DNA of 64,000 nt from Candidatus Accumulibacter sp. 66-26 (GTDB lineage Bacteria > Pseudomonadota > Gammaproteobacteria > Burkholderiales > Rhodocyclaceae). The notes below the pieces were generated by a model that worked only from the letters and a program-made list of their open reading frames with translations, searched no databases and had not been told where the DNA came from. Position 1 is the stretch's first letter; every line of letters begins with the position of its first letter. The stretch covers positions 1 through 64,000 of the forward strand of contig MKUH01000008.1 of the NCBI GenBank assembly GCA_001897745.1, in the 5' to 3' direction. Both the position numbers and the translations under genes were made by a program. Below are positions 52,308-60,944 of the stretch, in pieces.

Positions 52308-53612
52308 GGGGCCGGCGGCGGCTTTCTTGCCGACCAGGCGGTGCACCGTCATGTTGCCCTTGCCCTTGAGATGGATCGTCTGCGGGCTGTCGAAGTCGAA
52401 GCGCTCGCGCAGGCGTCGGTAGGTGTTTTCATCGACCTGGATCGTGCCCGGCGATCCTTCGCTGGTGACGCGGCTGGCGATATTCACGGTATCGCCCCAG
52501 AGGTCGTAGATGAATTTCTTTTTCCCGACGACGCCGGCGACGACCGGCCCAGTGCCGATGCCGATGCGCACTTCGAGGTGCAACTGGTTGACCTTGCAGT
52601 CGCGCAGCAGCAGCTCGCGCATTTCCAGCGCCATTTCGGCGATCGCGTCCGAATAGCTCGCAGGACCCAAAGAATTCGCATCGTCGGCGCGTTCGCCGTT
52701 CAGGCCGCCGGCAACCATGTACGCATCGCCGATGGTCTTGATTTTTTCCAGCCCGTGTTTTTCCGCCAGCTCGTCGAAGGAGGAGAAAATCTTGTTGAGC
52801 ATCGTGAACACCTGCTGCGGCGTCAGGCCCTCGGCGACGCGCGTGAAGTTCACGATGTCGGTGAACATCACCGAGACGTCGGCGAAACCGTCGGCGATCG
52901 TCTGGTTGCTGCACTTCAGGCGTTCGGCGATCGGCCCGGGAAGGATGTTGAGCAGCAGGCGCTCGGAGCGCTCCTGCTCGATCAGCAGCATGCGGTGTGC
53001 CTCCTCCAGGCGAGCCTGGGCTTTCTGCTTCTCGGTCGCGGAGTAGCGCAGCAGCAGATAGACGATGGTCGAGACAGCGGCAAAGTTGAGCGCGAAGAAG
53101 AACACGCTCGTCTGCGTCGAAATCCTGTGCTGGGATACGGCCAGCGAATCGGCGAGGTAGTAGTCGAAAAAGCCGGAGAGCGCTGTGAGGAAGAGGTAGG
53201 CGGCGAACCAGGCGGCCGATTCGCGCGCGCCGATGAAGAGCACGGCGCCGACCGGCGCGAGCAGCGCCCACAGACTGACGCCGCTGGCCGTGATGAAGTT
53301 GCCCATGCTCCATTGCACGACGAAGGGCATGAACAGGAAGATGCCCAGCTGGACGACACGGAAGGCGTCGAAATTCAGCGTCCGCAGGTAGACGACCAGA
53401 TTTCCGACGAGCAGGAACTGGAAAACGAAGGGAATCGTCGACGATACCTGCGGCCCGAGCTGCCAGTAGATGAACAGCCAGAGCATCGAGGCGAAGCTGA
53501 TCAGGCCGGTGGCGAAGATCAGCAGCGATTTCTTGAGGCGCAGCTCTTCGGAATCGGAGGGGGCGATGCCAGCGTTGCGCAGCGCGCCGAGAAAGGCGTA
53601 TTGCGCGCTCAT
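52302..53612 (-). CDS. Membrane-bound class III adenylate/guanylate cyclase
   Basis: A 436-residue cyclase: five to six TM helices (about 28-200), short coiled coil (about 205-235), then a class III catalytic domain (about 240-436): VSVMFTDIVNFTRVAEGL with metal-binding Asp, KTIGDAYMVAGG, IGIGTGPVVAGVVG, YDLWGDTVNIASRV. Catalytic metal and transition-state residues are present, so it should make cAMP (GDTVN is typical of adenylyl cyclases). A promoter candidate upstream is TTGACC-17-TCAAAT. Convergent with the kinase gene; downstream of the pilus operon. Confidence 0.92.
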   Translation of the reverse strand: MSAQYAFLGALRNAGIAPSDSEELRLKKSLLIFATGLISFASMLWLFIYWQLGPQVSSTIPFVFQFLLVGNLVVYLRTLNFDAFRVVQLGIFLFMPFVVQWSMGNFITASGVSLWALLAPVGAVLFIGARESAAWFAAYLFLTALSGFFDYYLADSLAVSQHRISTQTSVFFFALNFAAVSTIVYLLLRYSATEKQKAQARLEEAHRMLLIEQERSERLLLNILPGPIAERLKCSNQTIADGFADVSVMFTDIVNFTRVAEGLTPQQVFTMLNKIFSSFDELAEKHGLEKIKTIGDAYMVAGGLNGERADDANSLGPASYSDAIAEMALEMRELLLRDCKVNQLHLEVRIGIGTGPVVAGVVGKKKFIYDLWGDTVNIASRVTSEGSPGTIQVDENTYRRLRERFDFDSPQTIHLKGKGNMTVHRLVGKKAAAGPA

Positions 53613-53652
53613 CCGGCGGCCGTGGCGGGGCAGTACGTAAGCATGAGCTTAT

Positions 53653-53679
53653 TTGACCGGAAAGCCCGCGGACGGTCAA
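53653..53679 (-). promoter_or_regulatory. Inverted repeat between the pilus operon and the cyclase gene
   Basis: TTGACCG/CGGTCAA with a 13-nt loop, 12 bp after the last pilus gene. It may end the pilus transcript; it also overlaps a candidate cyclase promoter (-35 TTGACC, 17-bp spacer, -10 TCAAAT). Confidence 0.45.
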
Positions 53680-53691
53680 TGCGGGGCGGGT

Positions 53692-54399
53692 TCAGGGCAG
53701 GCGGCCGGCGCCGAGCATGCGGCTGAAGAGGATGTTCGGCGAGATCCAGGCGACGAGATCGTCGAACTCGCCGCCCGGCGCGTCGCCCGGGCTCGGCGCG
53801 TGCGATACGAAGTCGTTGTTGGCGTCCTGGTTGGCCCTTTCGTCGTCGCCCGCCGGCGGCGCGTTCGTCGATCCCGACGCGTTGTAGGCGCCGGCGCCGT
53901 TCTTGCCGTGCGAGACGACGACGGCGGGCAGGGTGTCCGCGACGTATTTGCTGCAGGCGGCGTTTTCGCAGACCCGCAACGAGGCAGCAGTTGTCAGGGC
54001 GAAGCCCGTTTTGTTGCTGGCGAAGGCTGGCGCGACGCGGTAGCGGTAGCGGTTGCCCCAGGCGTCCTCGCGGCCCGTGCCGAGGGTGTTCCAGGGCAGC
54101 CGCCCTTCCTGCGACAGGCAGCCGCCGCCGCTGGCGCGGTCTTCGTTGCCGTCGTTGTCGGTGTCCGGGCACGGCAGGTAGGGCTTGCCGTCGACGGCGA
54201 GGTGGCTGGCGGCGAAGCCGGTCAGCGCATCGACGATTCCCGTCATGTCCTGCTGCGTGTCGCGGTAGCTGCGCAAATCCTGCTGCGCGCCGAGCGGCAG
54301 GATCAGGCTTCCGATCATGAGGGCGGCGATGACCATGACGATCACCAGTTCGGTCAGCGTGAAGCCGCGCGCGGCGCGCGGAAAATTGGATGAAGTCAT
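53692..54399 (-). CDS. Pseudopilin with CPDTDxDG domain
   Basis: A 235-residue protein with a prepilin leader: AARG then FTLTELVIVMVIAALMIGSLIL (cleavage G/F, Glu5). The globular domain has CPDTDNDGNEDRASGGGC, then GRLPWNTLGTGREDAWGNRYRYRVAP, a pattern shared with the gene upstream. The DxDxDG-like loop could bind Ca2+. ATG 54399 overlaps the upstream stop (ATGA). Last gene of the MSHA-like operon. Possibly a minor pilin that caps or links the pilus (inference). Confidence 0.85.
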   Translation of the reverse strand: MTSSNFPRAARGFTLTELVIVMVIAALMIGSLILPLGAQQDLRSYRDTQQDMTGIVDALTGFAASHLAVDGKPYLPCPDTDNDGNEDRASGGGCLSQEGRLPWNTLGTGREDAWGNRYRYRVAPAFASNKTGFALTTAASLRVCENAACSKYVADTLPAVVVSHGKNGAGAYNASGSTNAPPAGDDERANQDANNDFVSHAPSPGDAPGGEFDDLVAWISPNILFSRMLGAGRLP

Positions 54400-55352
54400 G
54401 GGCAGGGCGTGGCCGGGCAGGCGGCGACGATGAGCGAGGCGCTGCCTATGGAAATCCTTGCGGCGAGCGGGTTCGTGCGGTCGTAGGCGAGCAGCGCGAA
54501 CCAGTTGTTGTTGGCGAGCCAGAGCAGCGTTTCCGGCTTCAGCTGCAGCTCGTTGTAGGGCGCTTTCCCCACGGGCTGGAGCGCGTTGCCGAGGCCGTCG
54601 GGAGGCAGGTCGGTATCGGCCCAGGGAAAGGCGCCGGAGTCTTTGAAGGCTTTGCGCAGGCCCGCGGATGCGTCGGCCGGGCCGCGGATTTCGCCGAGCA
54701 CGCGCTGGCTCACCGCGTTGAACAGATCGTCGCGGCGGATGGCCAGCACCTTGTCGTTGAATGCCTCGGAGCGCGGCCCGGATACGTAGGCGTTGCTGCC
54801 GCCGCCGTTCGCGCCGTCGAGGTAGTCGCTCGCCAGATTGCTCGGCCGGCCGCTTTGCGCCGGCGTGGGCGCACCCGGCGAGAAGACGATGGCGGCGATG
54901 TTCGCCTGCCCGTCGAGCGACAGTTCCGCGGTGGTCTGCGCATTGAGCGGTTCGGCCGACGGACTGTCGCGCAGGGCAGGGGCGAGCGCGTACCACAGCC
55001 GTTCGCCCGCTTCGTCGCGCAGGTCGCCCAGTTCCAGCGTTTTCCAGGGAACGCGGCCGAGATAGGCGGGGCACTGGTTGCCGGAGAAGATCTCGGCCAC
55101 GCCGTCGTCGTCGGTATCCGGGCAGCGCAGGCTACCGGGGCGGTTGTCGTCGATCGCCGCGCGCCCGATCAGGGCGTCCCGGACCTGCGCCAGCTTGCGC
55201 AGCGTCGCTTCGTCGCGGGCGAGCGCCGGGCTGGCGGCGAGGCGGGTGAGCAGGAGGGCGAGCCCCGCGCTGACGAGGATCAGCAGCGCGATCAGCAGCG
55301 CCGCGCCGCGCTGGGCGGAGGCCGGGTTGCGAGAGCGGCGAGGGCGGTCCAT
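54396..55352 (-). CDS. PilX/MshP-like pilus protein with CPDTDxDG domain
   Basis: A 318-residue bitopic protein. N-terminal RGAALLIALLILVSAGLALLLTRL is the PilX/MshP type of hydrophobic segment, lacking a canonical G/FTLxE cleavage site. Then LRCPDTDDDGVAEIFSGNQC and LGRVPWKTLELGDLRDEAGERLWYALAPA, closely similar to the downstream pseudopilin. It ends in Cys residues (AACPATPCP). Adjacent to the MshK-like gene (6 bp). Confidence 0.8.
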   Translation of the reverse strand: MDRPRRSRNPASAQRGAALLIALLILVSAGLALLLTRLAASPALARDEATLRKLAQVRDALIGRAAIDDNRPGSLRCPDTDDDGVAEIFSGNQCPAYLGRVPWKTLELGDLRDEAGERLWYALAPALRDSPSAEPLNAQTTAELSLDGQANIAAIVFSPGAPTPAQSGRPSNLASDYLDGANGGGSNAYVSGPRSEAFNDKVLAIRRDDLFNAVSQRVLGEIRGPADASAGLRKAFKDSGAFPWADTDLPPDGLGNALQPVGKAPYNELQLKPETLLWLANNNWFALLAYDRTNPLAARISIGSASLIVAACPATPCP

Positions 55353-55358
55353 GGCGGC

Positions 55359-55841
55359 CTAGTCGCTGCGCTTGCCGCGGGCGATGCGTCCCTCGTTCAG
55401 CGGCGAGTGCGTTTGCCCGCTGCCGACATCCAGCGTTTCTCCGACGCGCAGGTCGGCGGGCGGGGCGCCTTCCGGGCGGACCCGCAGCTTGCCCGCGCCG
55501 AGACCCGGCGCGGAAACGACGGCGCCGCTGCGCAACTCGCGCTCGCTATGGGCGGTTCCGTTGATCCAGACCGTCCGCTGGCCGTTGCTGCGCGCCACGA
55601 CGCCGTTGACGGTCAGCGTCGGGTCGGCGGCGCTTGCGCTCCGGCCCTGCCCGTCCATCTGCCGCTGGCGGTCGAGGGCCTGCCGCTGCTCGGGCGTGAA
55701 GAATAGGCGGCCGAGGGATTCTTCCGCGTGGAGCGCCGGCGGCGCGACGAATCCGCCGAGCGTGGCGGCGAGTGCGGCGACGAGCCCGGCCAGCCGGGCG
55801 GTATGGGGCGGGCGTTGCGGATGCTGCCGGTTCGATGACAT
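55359..55841 (-). CDS. MshK-like pilus biogenesis protein
   Basis: A 160-residue periplasmic protein: signal-type N-terminus (LAGLVAALAATLGGFVAPPALHAEE) and a small beta domain (PTLTVNGVVARSNGQRTVWINGTAH..., GKLRVRPEGAPPADLRVGETLDV) as in MshK and similar GspB-type proteins. ATG 55841 chosen for a normal signal peptide; GGAG lies nine nt upstream. Position between the MshJ-like and MshP-like genes fits MshK. Confidence 0.75.
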   Translation of the reverse strand: MSSNRQHPQRPPHTARLAGLVAALAATLGGFVAPPALHAEESLGRLFFTPEQRQALDRQRQMDGQGRSASAADPTLTVNGVVARSNGQRTVWINGTAHSERELRSGAVVSAPGLGAGKLRVRPEGAPPADLRVGETLDVGSGQTHSPLNEGRIARGKRSD

Positions 55842-55854
55842 CGCCTGCGCTCCC

Positions 55855-56454
55855 TTATTTGGCCGCCGGCTGGCGCACGGTGATCCAGTCGATCTGGCAG
55901 TCGGCCAGCAGGCGGGGGCTGCCCGGCGTCTCTCCGGCGTCGCGCGGCAGGCGGCTGAGCGCGCAGGTGCGGACCCGGACATGCGCTTTAGCCTGCTGGC
56001 GCAGGTCGTTCAGCAGGCGCGTGAGGTCTTCTTCGTGCAGGGCCTTGAACTGCAGGTGCATGGCGCTGGCGTAGAAGGTGGGGCCGCCGCCCGTGCCGGG
56101 GTCGAGGCGGCGCTGCGGGGCGATCTCGTACTGCAGGTCCTGCAGGCGGCGCGCGTCGCGGATTTCCTTGAGCAGTTCGACCCAGTCGAGCCGCTGCTCT
56201 TCGCCGATCACGCCGCGCGCCTGCAGGGCGGAGAAGAGCGCCGACTTCTCGCGGATTTCGCTTTCTTCGTTGCGCACCTGCCTGAGCTTGCCGTCGATCT
56301 GCGCGCGCTCGGCGGCGGCCGCGAGCTGCGCACGATGGGCCAGCCGGTAGTGTTCCAGCGCGTAGGCGACGAGACCACCGCCCACGCTCGCCATCAGCAG
56401 GCAGGCGAACAGGCTGGTCCGAATCTTCGGGAAATCCGCCGTATCGAATTTCAT
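55855..56454 (-). CDS. MshJ/PilO-like pilus biogenesis protein
   Basis: A 199-residue bitopic protein: N-terminal TM helix (LFACLLMASVGGGLVAYALEH), coiled coil (about 45-85) and a ferredoxin-like C-terminal domain (HLQFKALHEEDLTRLLNDLR). ATG 56454 overlaps the stop of the MshI-like gene (ATGA). Such proteins link the inner-membrane platform to the secretin. Confidence 0.82.
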   Translation of the reverse strand: MKFDTADFPKIRTSLFACLLMASVGGGLVAYALEHYRLAHRAQLAAAAERAQIDGKLRQVRNEESEIREKSALFSALQARGVIGEEQRLDWVELLKEIRDARRLQDLQYEIAPQRRLDPGTGGGPTFYASAMHLQFKALHEEDLTRLLNDLRQQAKAHVRVRTCALSRLPRDAGETPGSPRLLADCQIDWITVRQPAAK

Positions 56455-57965
56455 GTCGTCGCCTTCCGGCGCACCTGTACGGAGAAAGGCCGGGGCTGTT
56501 CGCCGCCGCCCAGGCTGTCGCCGCTTTTCAGCGCCTTGCCGGACTCGATGTCGAACGGTTGCTGGAGGACGTCGACCTGCAGCCGCGCGTCGGTTTGCAG
56601 CGCGTCGACGAAAAGCCTGAAGGCGCCCAGCAGGTGGCGCGGGTTGTGGTCGGCGCCGAGGCTCAGCGTGCCGCGGATCAGCGCCGTTTCGCTTTCGCCG
56701 CCGGGCGATGCGCCGTCGACCGGGGCGGGTGGAGCGATCTGCCAGTCGATGGCGTCGATGGCGAGCGCCGGCGCGTCTTTCAGGGCCTGGCCGATGAGGC
56801 GGTAGAGTCCTTCCGGCGACGGGCTGGTCGCGAGCAGCTCGCTGTAGCGGTTGATCACGCGGCGCAGCGTTTCGTGGTCGGTGGGGATCGGCGGGAAAGT
56901 CCGGGCGATGTCCTCGTAGCGCGCGCGGGCGCTCGCCGCTTCGGCGAGCAGGGCGTCGGCTTCGTGCTCCGTATTCCAGGTGTCGACCATGAGCTTGCCG
57001 GCGAACAGGAAGCAGCCGAACAGGATGAGCGCGCCGGCGCCGTAGAGCGCCGAGCGGACTTGCCACAGGCGGTAGCCGTGGCGCTGCGTGTCGTCGGCGA
57101 ACTGGGTGGCGGGCGGCGCGGCGCCGAGCAGGTGCAGGAAGAGCGCTTCGCAGTGGCTGTCGAGCGGCAGGGTGTGCAGGCCGGTGCGCCGGGCGCAGTC
57201 GCTGATATCGAGGATGTCGAAGCGCAGGGTTTCGGTATCGATGCAGCTGGCCGCGATTGCCTTGAGTGCGTTCGGATGGGCCAGAATGTGCGCCGTGAGC
57301 GGCTGGCTGCGCCCGATCATGCGCTGGCTGGCGAGGTATTGCTGCAGCTTGAGGGCTTCGCTTGCGAAGCTCTGGGCGATGCCGCCGATGCTGCTGTTGT
57401 GCAGCGGCGCGAGCCGGCTGAACAGCAGTTCGCCTTTTTCGAAGTAGCTCTGGCGGATGCTCTGGTCCTGCACGGTGAGCAGCAGGCTGCGCTCTTCCGC
57501 GATGCGGAGCTTTTTCAGGAGAGCGCCGCCGAGCAGCGGCAGCGAATGGATGCCGGACAGCGCGACCCGCGCCTCGGTCAGCGCCGCCAGCCAGGGGGCG
57601 AAGAAGGCGCCGTTGGTCAGCGCGGCGAGCAGGATGCGTTCGTCCTTGCGCCGCGATTTTTCGTAGCCGAGCGAGCGCGCGGCGGTCAGCGTCGCGCTGA
57701 AGAAGCGTTGCCCGATCTTGCGCGCGATGACCGCCTTGCGGTCGGCGCCGCGCAGGAAGGGAATGCTTTCGACCTGGAAGCCTTCCTCGGCGACGTTGGC
57801 GAGCAGGGCGAAGAGGCTGTCCGGGTGGTGCTTGAGATAGGCGGCGAACTGCTGCCGGCCGCTCTCGGTCGCCTCGAACAGCCCTTCGCCGACCAGCGTT
57901 CCCGCCTGCCAGCGGTAGGCGGTCATCTGGTGCGCGCTGAGGTAGAGCAGGCGGCGGGTCGGCAT
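56451..57965 (-). CDS. MshI/GspL-like pilus assembly protein
   Basis: A 504-residue inner-membrane platform protein. Residues about 1-300 resemble an actin-like cytoplasmic domain (PilM/GspL cyto), followed by a TM helix (about 306-326, GAGALILFGCFLFAGKLMV) and a periplasmic PilN-like part (about 330-504; FRLFVDALQTDARLQVDVLQ). It thus joins PilM- and PilN-like functions in one chain. Between the mshG-like and mshJ-like genes, 18 bp after mshG. Confidence 0.82.
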   Translation of the reverse strand: MPTRRLLYLSAHQMTAYRWQAGTLVGEGLFEATESGRQQFAAYLKHHPDSLFALLANVAEEGFQVESIPFLRGADRKAVIARKIGQRFFSATLTAARSLGYEKSRRKDERILLAALTNGAFFAPWLAALTEARVALSGIHSLPLLGGALLKKLRIAEERSLLLTVQDQSIRQSYFEKGELLFSRLAPLHNSSIGGIAQSFASEALKLQQYLASQRMIGRSQPLTAHILAHPNALKAIAASCIDTETLRFDILDISDCARRTGLHTLPLDSHCEALFLHLLGAAPPATQFADDTQRHGYRLWQVRSALYGAGALILFGCFLFAGKLMVDTWNTEHEADALLAEAASARARYEDIARTFPPIPTDHETLRRVINRYSELLATSPSPEGLYRLIGQALKDAPALAIDAIDWQIAPPAPVDGASPGGESETALIRGTLSLGADHNPRHLLGAFRLFVDALQTDARLQVDVLQQPFDIESGKALKSGDSLGGGEQPRPFSVQVRRKATT

Positions 57966-57983
57966 GGGCGGGGGCGCGGCGCG

Positions 57984-59183
57984 CTAGGTCTTGATCTTGC
58001 TGATGACGTCGTACACCGGGCCGAGCACGGAGAGCATGATCCATCCGAGCAGGCTGCCGAGCAGTACGGTGAGCATCGGTTCGATCAGCTGCTGCACTTT
58101 TTCGACCGATTCCCGGACGTCCCGATTATAGAAGTAGCTGACGTTTTCCAGCGCGTCGTCAAGCGCGCCGGTGCTTTCGCCGACGCGCAGCATGCGGATC
58201 ACGAGCGGCGGGAAGAGGCCAACGCCGTGGAAGGCGGCGGTGACGTTCTGTCCCTCGCCGATCAGCTGCTCGACGCGCTGCAGCCCCTGCTTGATAACGC
58301 GGTTGCCGACGACGTCCTGCGTCGTGCGGATCGATTCGAGGATGGGGATGCCGGAGGCGTAGAGCAGGGCGAAGGTGTTGGCGAAGCGCGACAGGATGAT
58401 CTTGCGCAGAATGTTGCCGAAGAGCGGCAGGCGCAGCTTGAAGGCGTCGAAGCGCACGCGCGCCTGCGGGTTGGTGCGCAGCGCGAACTGCAGGCCGCCG
58501 GCGAGCAGGGCGGGGAGCAGCAGGGCGAGGTACCAGTAGGCGACGAGCAGGTCGGAGACGAAGAACAGCGCCTGCGTCTGCGCCGGCAGCGTCTGCCCCA
58601 TGTTCTTCACGAACTGCTTGAGTTGCGGAACCATGTAGATCATCAGGAAAAAGGTCGCCGCGACGACGATGCCGCCGACGAAGGCTGGGTACAGGATCAC
58701 CTTCTTCGTCTGCGAGGCGAGCTCGTCCTCCCACTTGAGCGAGTCGCTCAGGTTGCGCAGGATCTCGGGCAGGCGGCCGGTCGCCTCGCCGGCGCGGATC
58801 AGGCTGACGAAGACGCGGTTGAAAACGCGACGCTGTCCTTCCATCGCCTGCGACAGCGTCTTGCCGCCCTCGATCGACTCGATCAGGCTAGCCACCACCT
58901 CGCGGAAGCGCGGGTGTTCGAGGCTGTCGCGCAGGTCGCAGAGTCCCTCGAGGAGCGGGACGCCGGCGCGCGCCAGCTGTTCGAGGTGGAAGCAGAAATT
59001 GATCAGCTCGCGGCGCGGAATCTTGCCGCCGAACAGGCGGCGGTGGCTGATCGGTTCGCCGTTGACGAGGTCGAGCTCCATCCGGCGCAGGCGCAGTTCG
59101 AGGTCGACGGCGTTCAGCGCGTCGATGCGTCCGAGCACGACGCGCCCGTCGGGGTTGATCGCCTTGTAGGTGTAGAGCGGCAT
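57984..59183 (-). CDS. mshG: MshG/GspF-type inner-membrane platform protein
   Basis: A 399-residue T2SS-F family protein. N-terminal YTYKAINPDGRVVLGRIDALNAVDLELRLRR region, then two T2SF domains (about 65-190, 270-390) each followed by TM helices; FCFHLEQLARAGVPLLEGLCDLRDSL and ESTGALDDALENVSYFYNRDV are diagnostic. It drives pilin polymerisation with the ATPase encoded 5 bp upstream. Confidence 0.92.
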   Translation of the reverse strand: MPLYTYKAINPDGRVVLGRIDALNAVDLELRLRRMELDLVNGEPISHRRLFGGKIPRRELINFCFHLEQLARAGVPLLEGLCDLRDSLEHPRFREVVASLIESIEGGKTLSQAMEGQRRVFNRVFVSLIRAGEATGRLPEILRNLSDSLKWEDELASQTKKVILYPAFVGGIVVAATFFLMIYMVPQLKQFVKNMGQTLPAQTQALFFVSDLLVAYWYLALLLPALLAGGLQFALRTNPQARVRFDAFKLRLPLFGNILRKIILSRFANTFALLYASGIPILESIRTTQDVVGNRVIKQGLQRVEQLIGEGQNVTAAFHGVGLFPPLVIRMLRVGESTGALDDALENVSYFYNRDVRESVEKVQQLIEPMLTVLLGSLLGWIMLSVLGPVYDVISKIKT

Positions 59184-59188
59184 GGCGG

Positions 59189-60895
59189 CTACATCCGGTC
59201 GGTCAGGTCGACGACGCGGGCGAGTTCTTCGAGCGAAGTGGAACCGTCGAGTACGCGCCGCAGGCCGTCGTCGGAGAGGGCGCGGAAGCCCTGCTGCGCG
59301 GCGAGCAGGCGGATCTCGCGGGCGGTGGCGCGGCGGGCGATCAGTTCGTCCATGTCGCCGTTGATGCGCAGCAGTTCCATGATCGCTAGCCGCCCGCGGT
59401 AGCCCTGGAAGTCGCAGCGCTCGCAGCCGCAGGCGCGGTAGATGAGCGGGCGCGGCGCTTCGGCGGCGTGCCCGAGCAGGCGCGCTTCGTGCGCTTCGGC
59501 CGGGTAGGGCGTCTTGCAGTGCAGGCAGAGGCGGCGCACCAGGCGCTGGGCGACGATGCCGATGATGTTGCCGGCCATGATGTCGGGCAGGAGGCCGATG
59601 TCGAGCAGGCGCGGAATGACGCCGGCCGCCGAGTTGGTGTGCAGCGTCGAATACACCTGATGGCCGGTCATCGCGGCGCGGAAGGCCATTTCCGCGGTGT
59701 CCGCGTCGCGCACCTCGCCGACCAGGATGACGTCCGGGTCCTGGCGCATCATCGAGCGGATGCCATTGGCGAAGTCGAGCTTGGCCGCCTCCGCGACCGA
59801 GGTCTGGCGCACCAGCGCCATCGGGTATTCGACCGGATCTTCGAGGGTCATGATGTTCAGCCCCTCGGAGTTGATGTGGTTGAGTACCGAGTAGAGCGTC
59901 GTCGTCTTGCCGCTGCCGGTCGGCCCTGTGAGCAGGATGATGCCCTCGGGGCGGGCGATCATCAGCTTGAGCTGGTCGAGCTGGTCGTCTGCGAGGCCGA
60001 GGCTTTCGAGCGGCACGATGCCCTTCTGCCGGTCGAGGATGCGCAGGACGATGTTCTCGCCGTGAATGGTTGGCTGCGCGGCGCCGCGGAAGTCGACCTG
60101 ACGGCCGCTCATGTTGAGCGAGATGCGCCCGTCCTGCGGCGCGCGCGTCTCGGCGATGTTCATGCCGGAAAGCACCTTGATGCGCACGGCCATCGCCGGC
60201 CAGTAGGATTTATGCAGCGCGCGGATCTGGCGCAGCATGCCGTCGATGCGGTAGCGGATGCGCAGGAAGTTGGCTTCCGGCTCGAAGTGGATGTCCGAGG
60301 CGTCGCGCTTGACGGCGTCGGTCAGGATCGAATCGATCAGGCGGACGACCGGCTGGCTGTATTCGTTGCTCGACGCCTGCAGGCCGCGGAAGTCGATTTC
60401 GCCGGTTTCGATCTCGTGCAGGATGCCGTCGATCGACAGCTCGTAGCCGTAGTACTGGTCGATCGCGCGGTCGATTTCGGAATCGCCGGCGAGCAGCGTG
60501 TCGATCTCGATTTCCTCGCGCGCCAGCGTGCGCACCTTGTCGAGCGCGACGATGTCGTTGATGTCGGCGATGGCCACCGTCAGGCGCCGATTCTCCGTGT
60601 CGAAATCGAGCGGCAGCAGGTGGTGGCGCTTGGCCAGTTCGCGCGGCACGAGCTTGAGCGCGGCCGGGTCGATGATGGCGTGCGAAAGGTCGATGCTCTG
60701 CTTGCCGAGGCTCTCGGAGAGCGCTTCGCGCAGCGTCGCCTCGGTCACGAAGCCGAGCGAGACGAGCAGCTTGCCGACCGGCTGGTCCGACTTCATCTGC
60801 TCGAGCAGGGCGATGCGCAGCTGATCCTCGCTGAGGATGCCCTTGGCGATCAGGATCTGGCCGAGCTGGCGATGGTGGGCGGCGGGCGTGTTCAT
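59189..60895 (-). CDS. mshE: MshE/GspE-type extension ATPase
   Basis: A 568-residue hexameric ATPase. N-terminal MshEN domains (about 5-150; cyclic-di-GMP-binding in Vibrio MshE), Walker A LTGPTGSGKTTTLYS (about 320), Asp box, Walker B ILVGEVRDADTAEMAF, His box AMTGHQVYSTLHTN, and a tetracysteine zinc motif (CLHCKTPYP; CGCERCDFQGY). N-terminal repeats HRQLGQILIAKGILSEDQLRIALLEQ and GKLLVSLGFVTEATLREAL fit the RLGxx-type c-di-GMP-binding signature loosely. Confidence 0.93.
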   Translation of the reverse strand: MNTPAAHHRQLGQILIAKGILSEDQLRIALLEQMKSDQPVGKLLVSLGFVTEATLREALSESLGKQSIDLSHAIIDPAALKLVPRELAKRHHLLPLDFDTENRRLTVAIADINDIVALDKVRTLAREEIEIDTLLAGDSEIDRAIDQYYGYELSIDGILHEIETGEIDFRGLQASSNEYSQPVVRLIDSILTDAVKRDASDIHFEPEANFLRIRYRIDGMLRQIRALHKSYWPAMAVRIKVLSGMNIAETRAPQDGRISLNMSGRQVDFRGAAQPTIHGENIVLRILDRQKGIVPLESLGLADDQLDQLKLMIARPEGIILLTGPTGSGKTTTLYSVLNHINSEGLNIMTLEDPVEYPMALVRQTSVAEAAKLDFANGIRSMMRQDPDVILVGEVRDADTAEMAFRAAMTGHQVYSTLHTNSAAGVIPRLLDIGLLPDIMAGNIIGIVAQRLVRRLCLHCKTPYPAEAHEARLLGHAAEAPRPLIYRACGCERCDFQGYRGRLAIMELLRINGDMDELIARRATAREIRLLAAQQGFRALSDDGLRRVLDGSTSLEELARVVDLTDRM

Positions 60896-60944
60896 CGCGC
60901 GATGCGGGCTGGACGCCCGGGAGCGGCGGGCGGGCGGGGCGGCG

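Noticed and set aside
56559-59402. 947-codon plus-strand frame opposite the pilus genes
   Set aside because: Arg/Ala/Glu-rich shadow of the mshI and mshG genes; no start signal.
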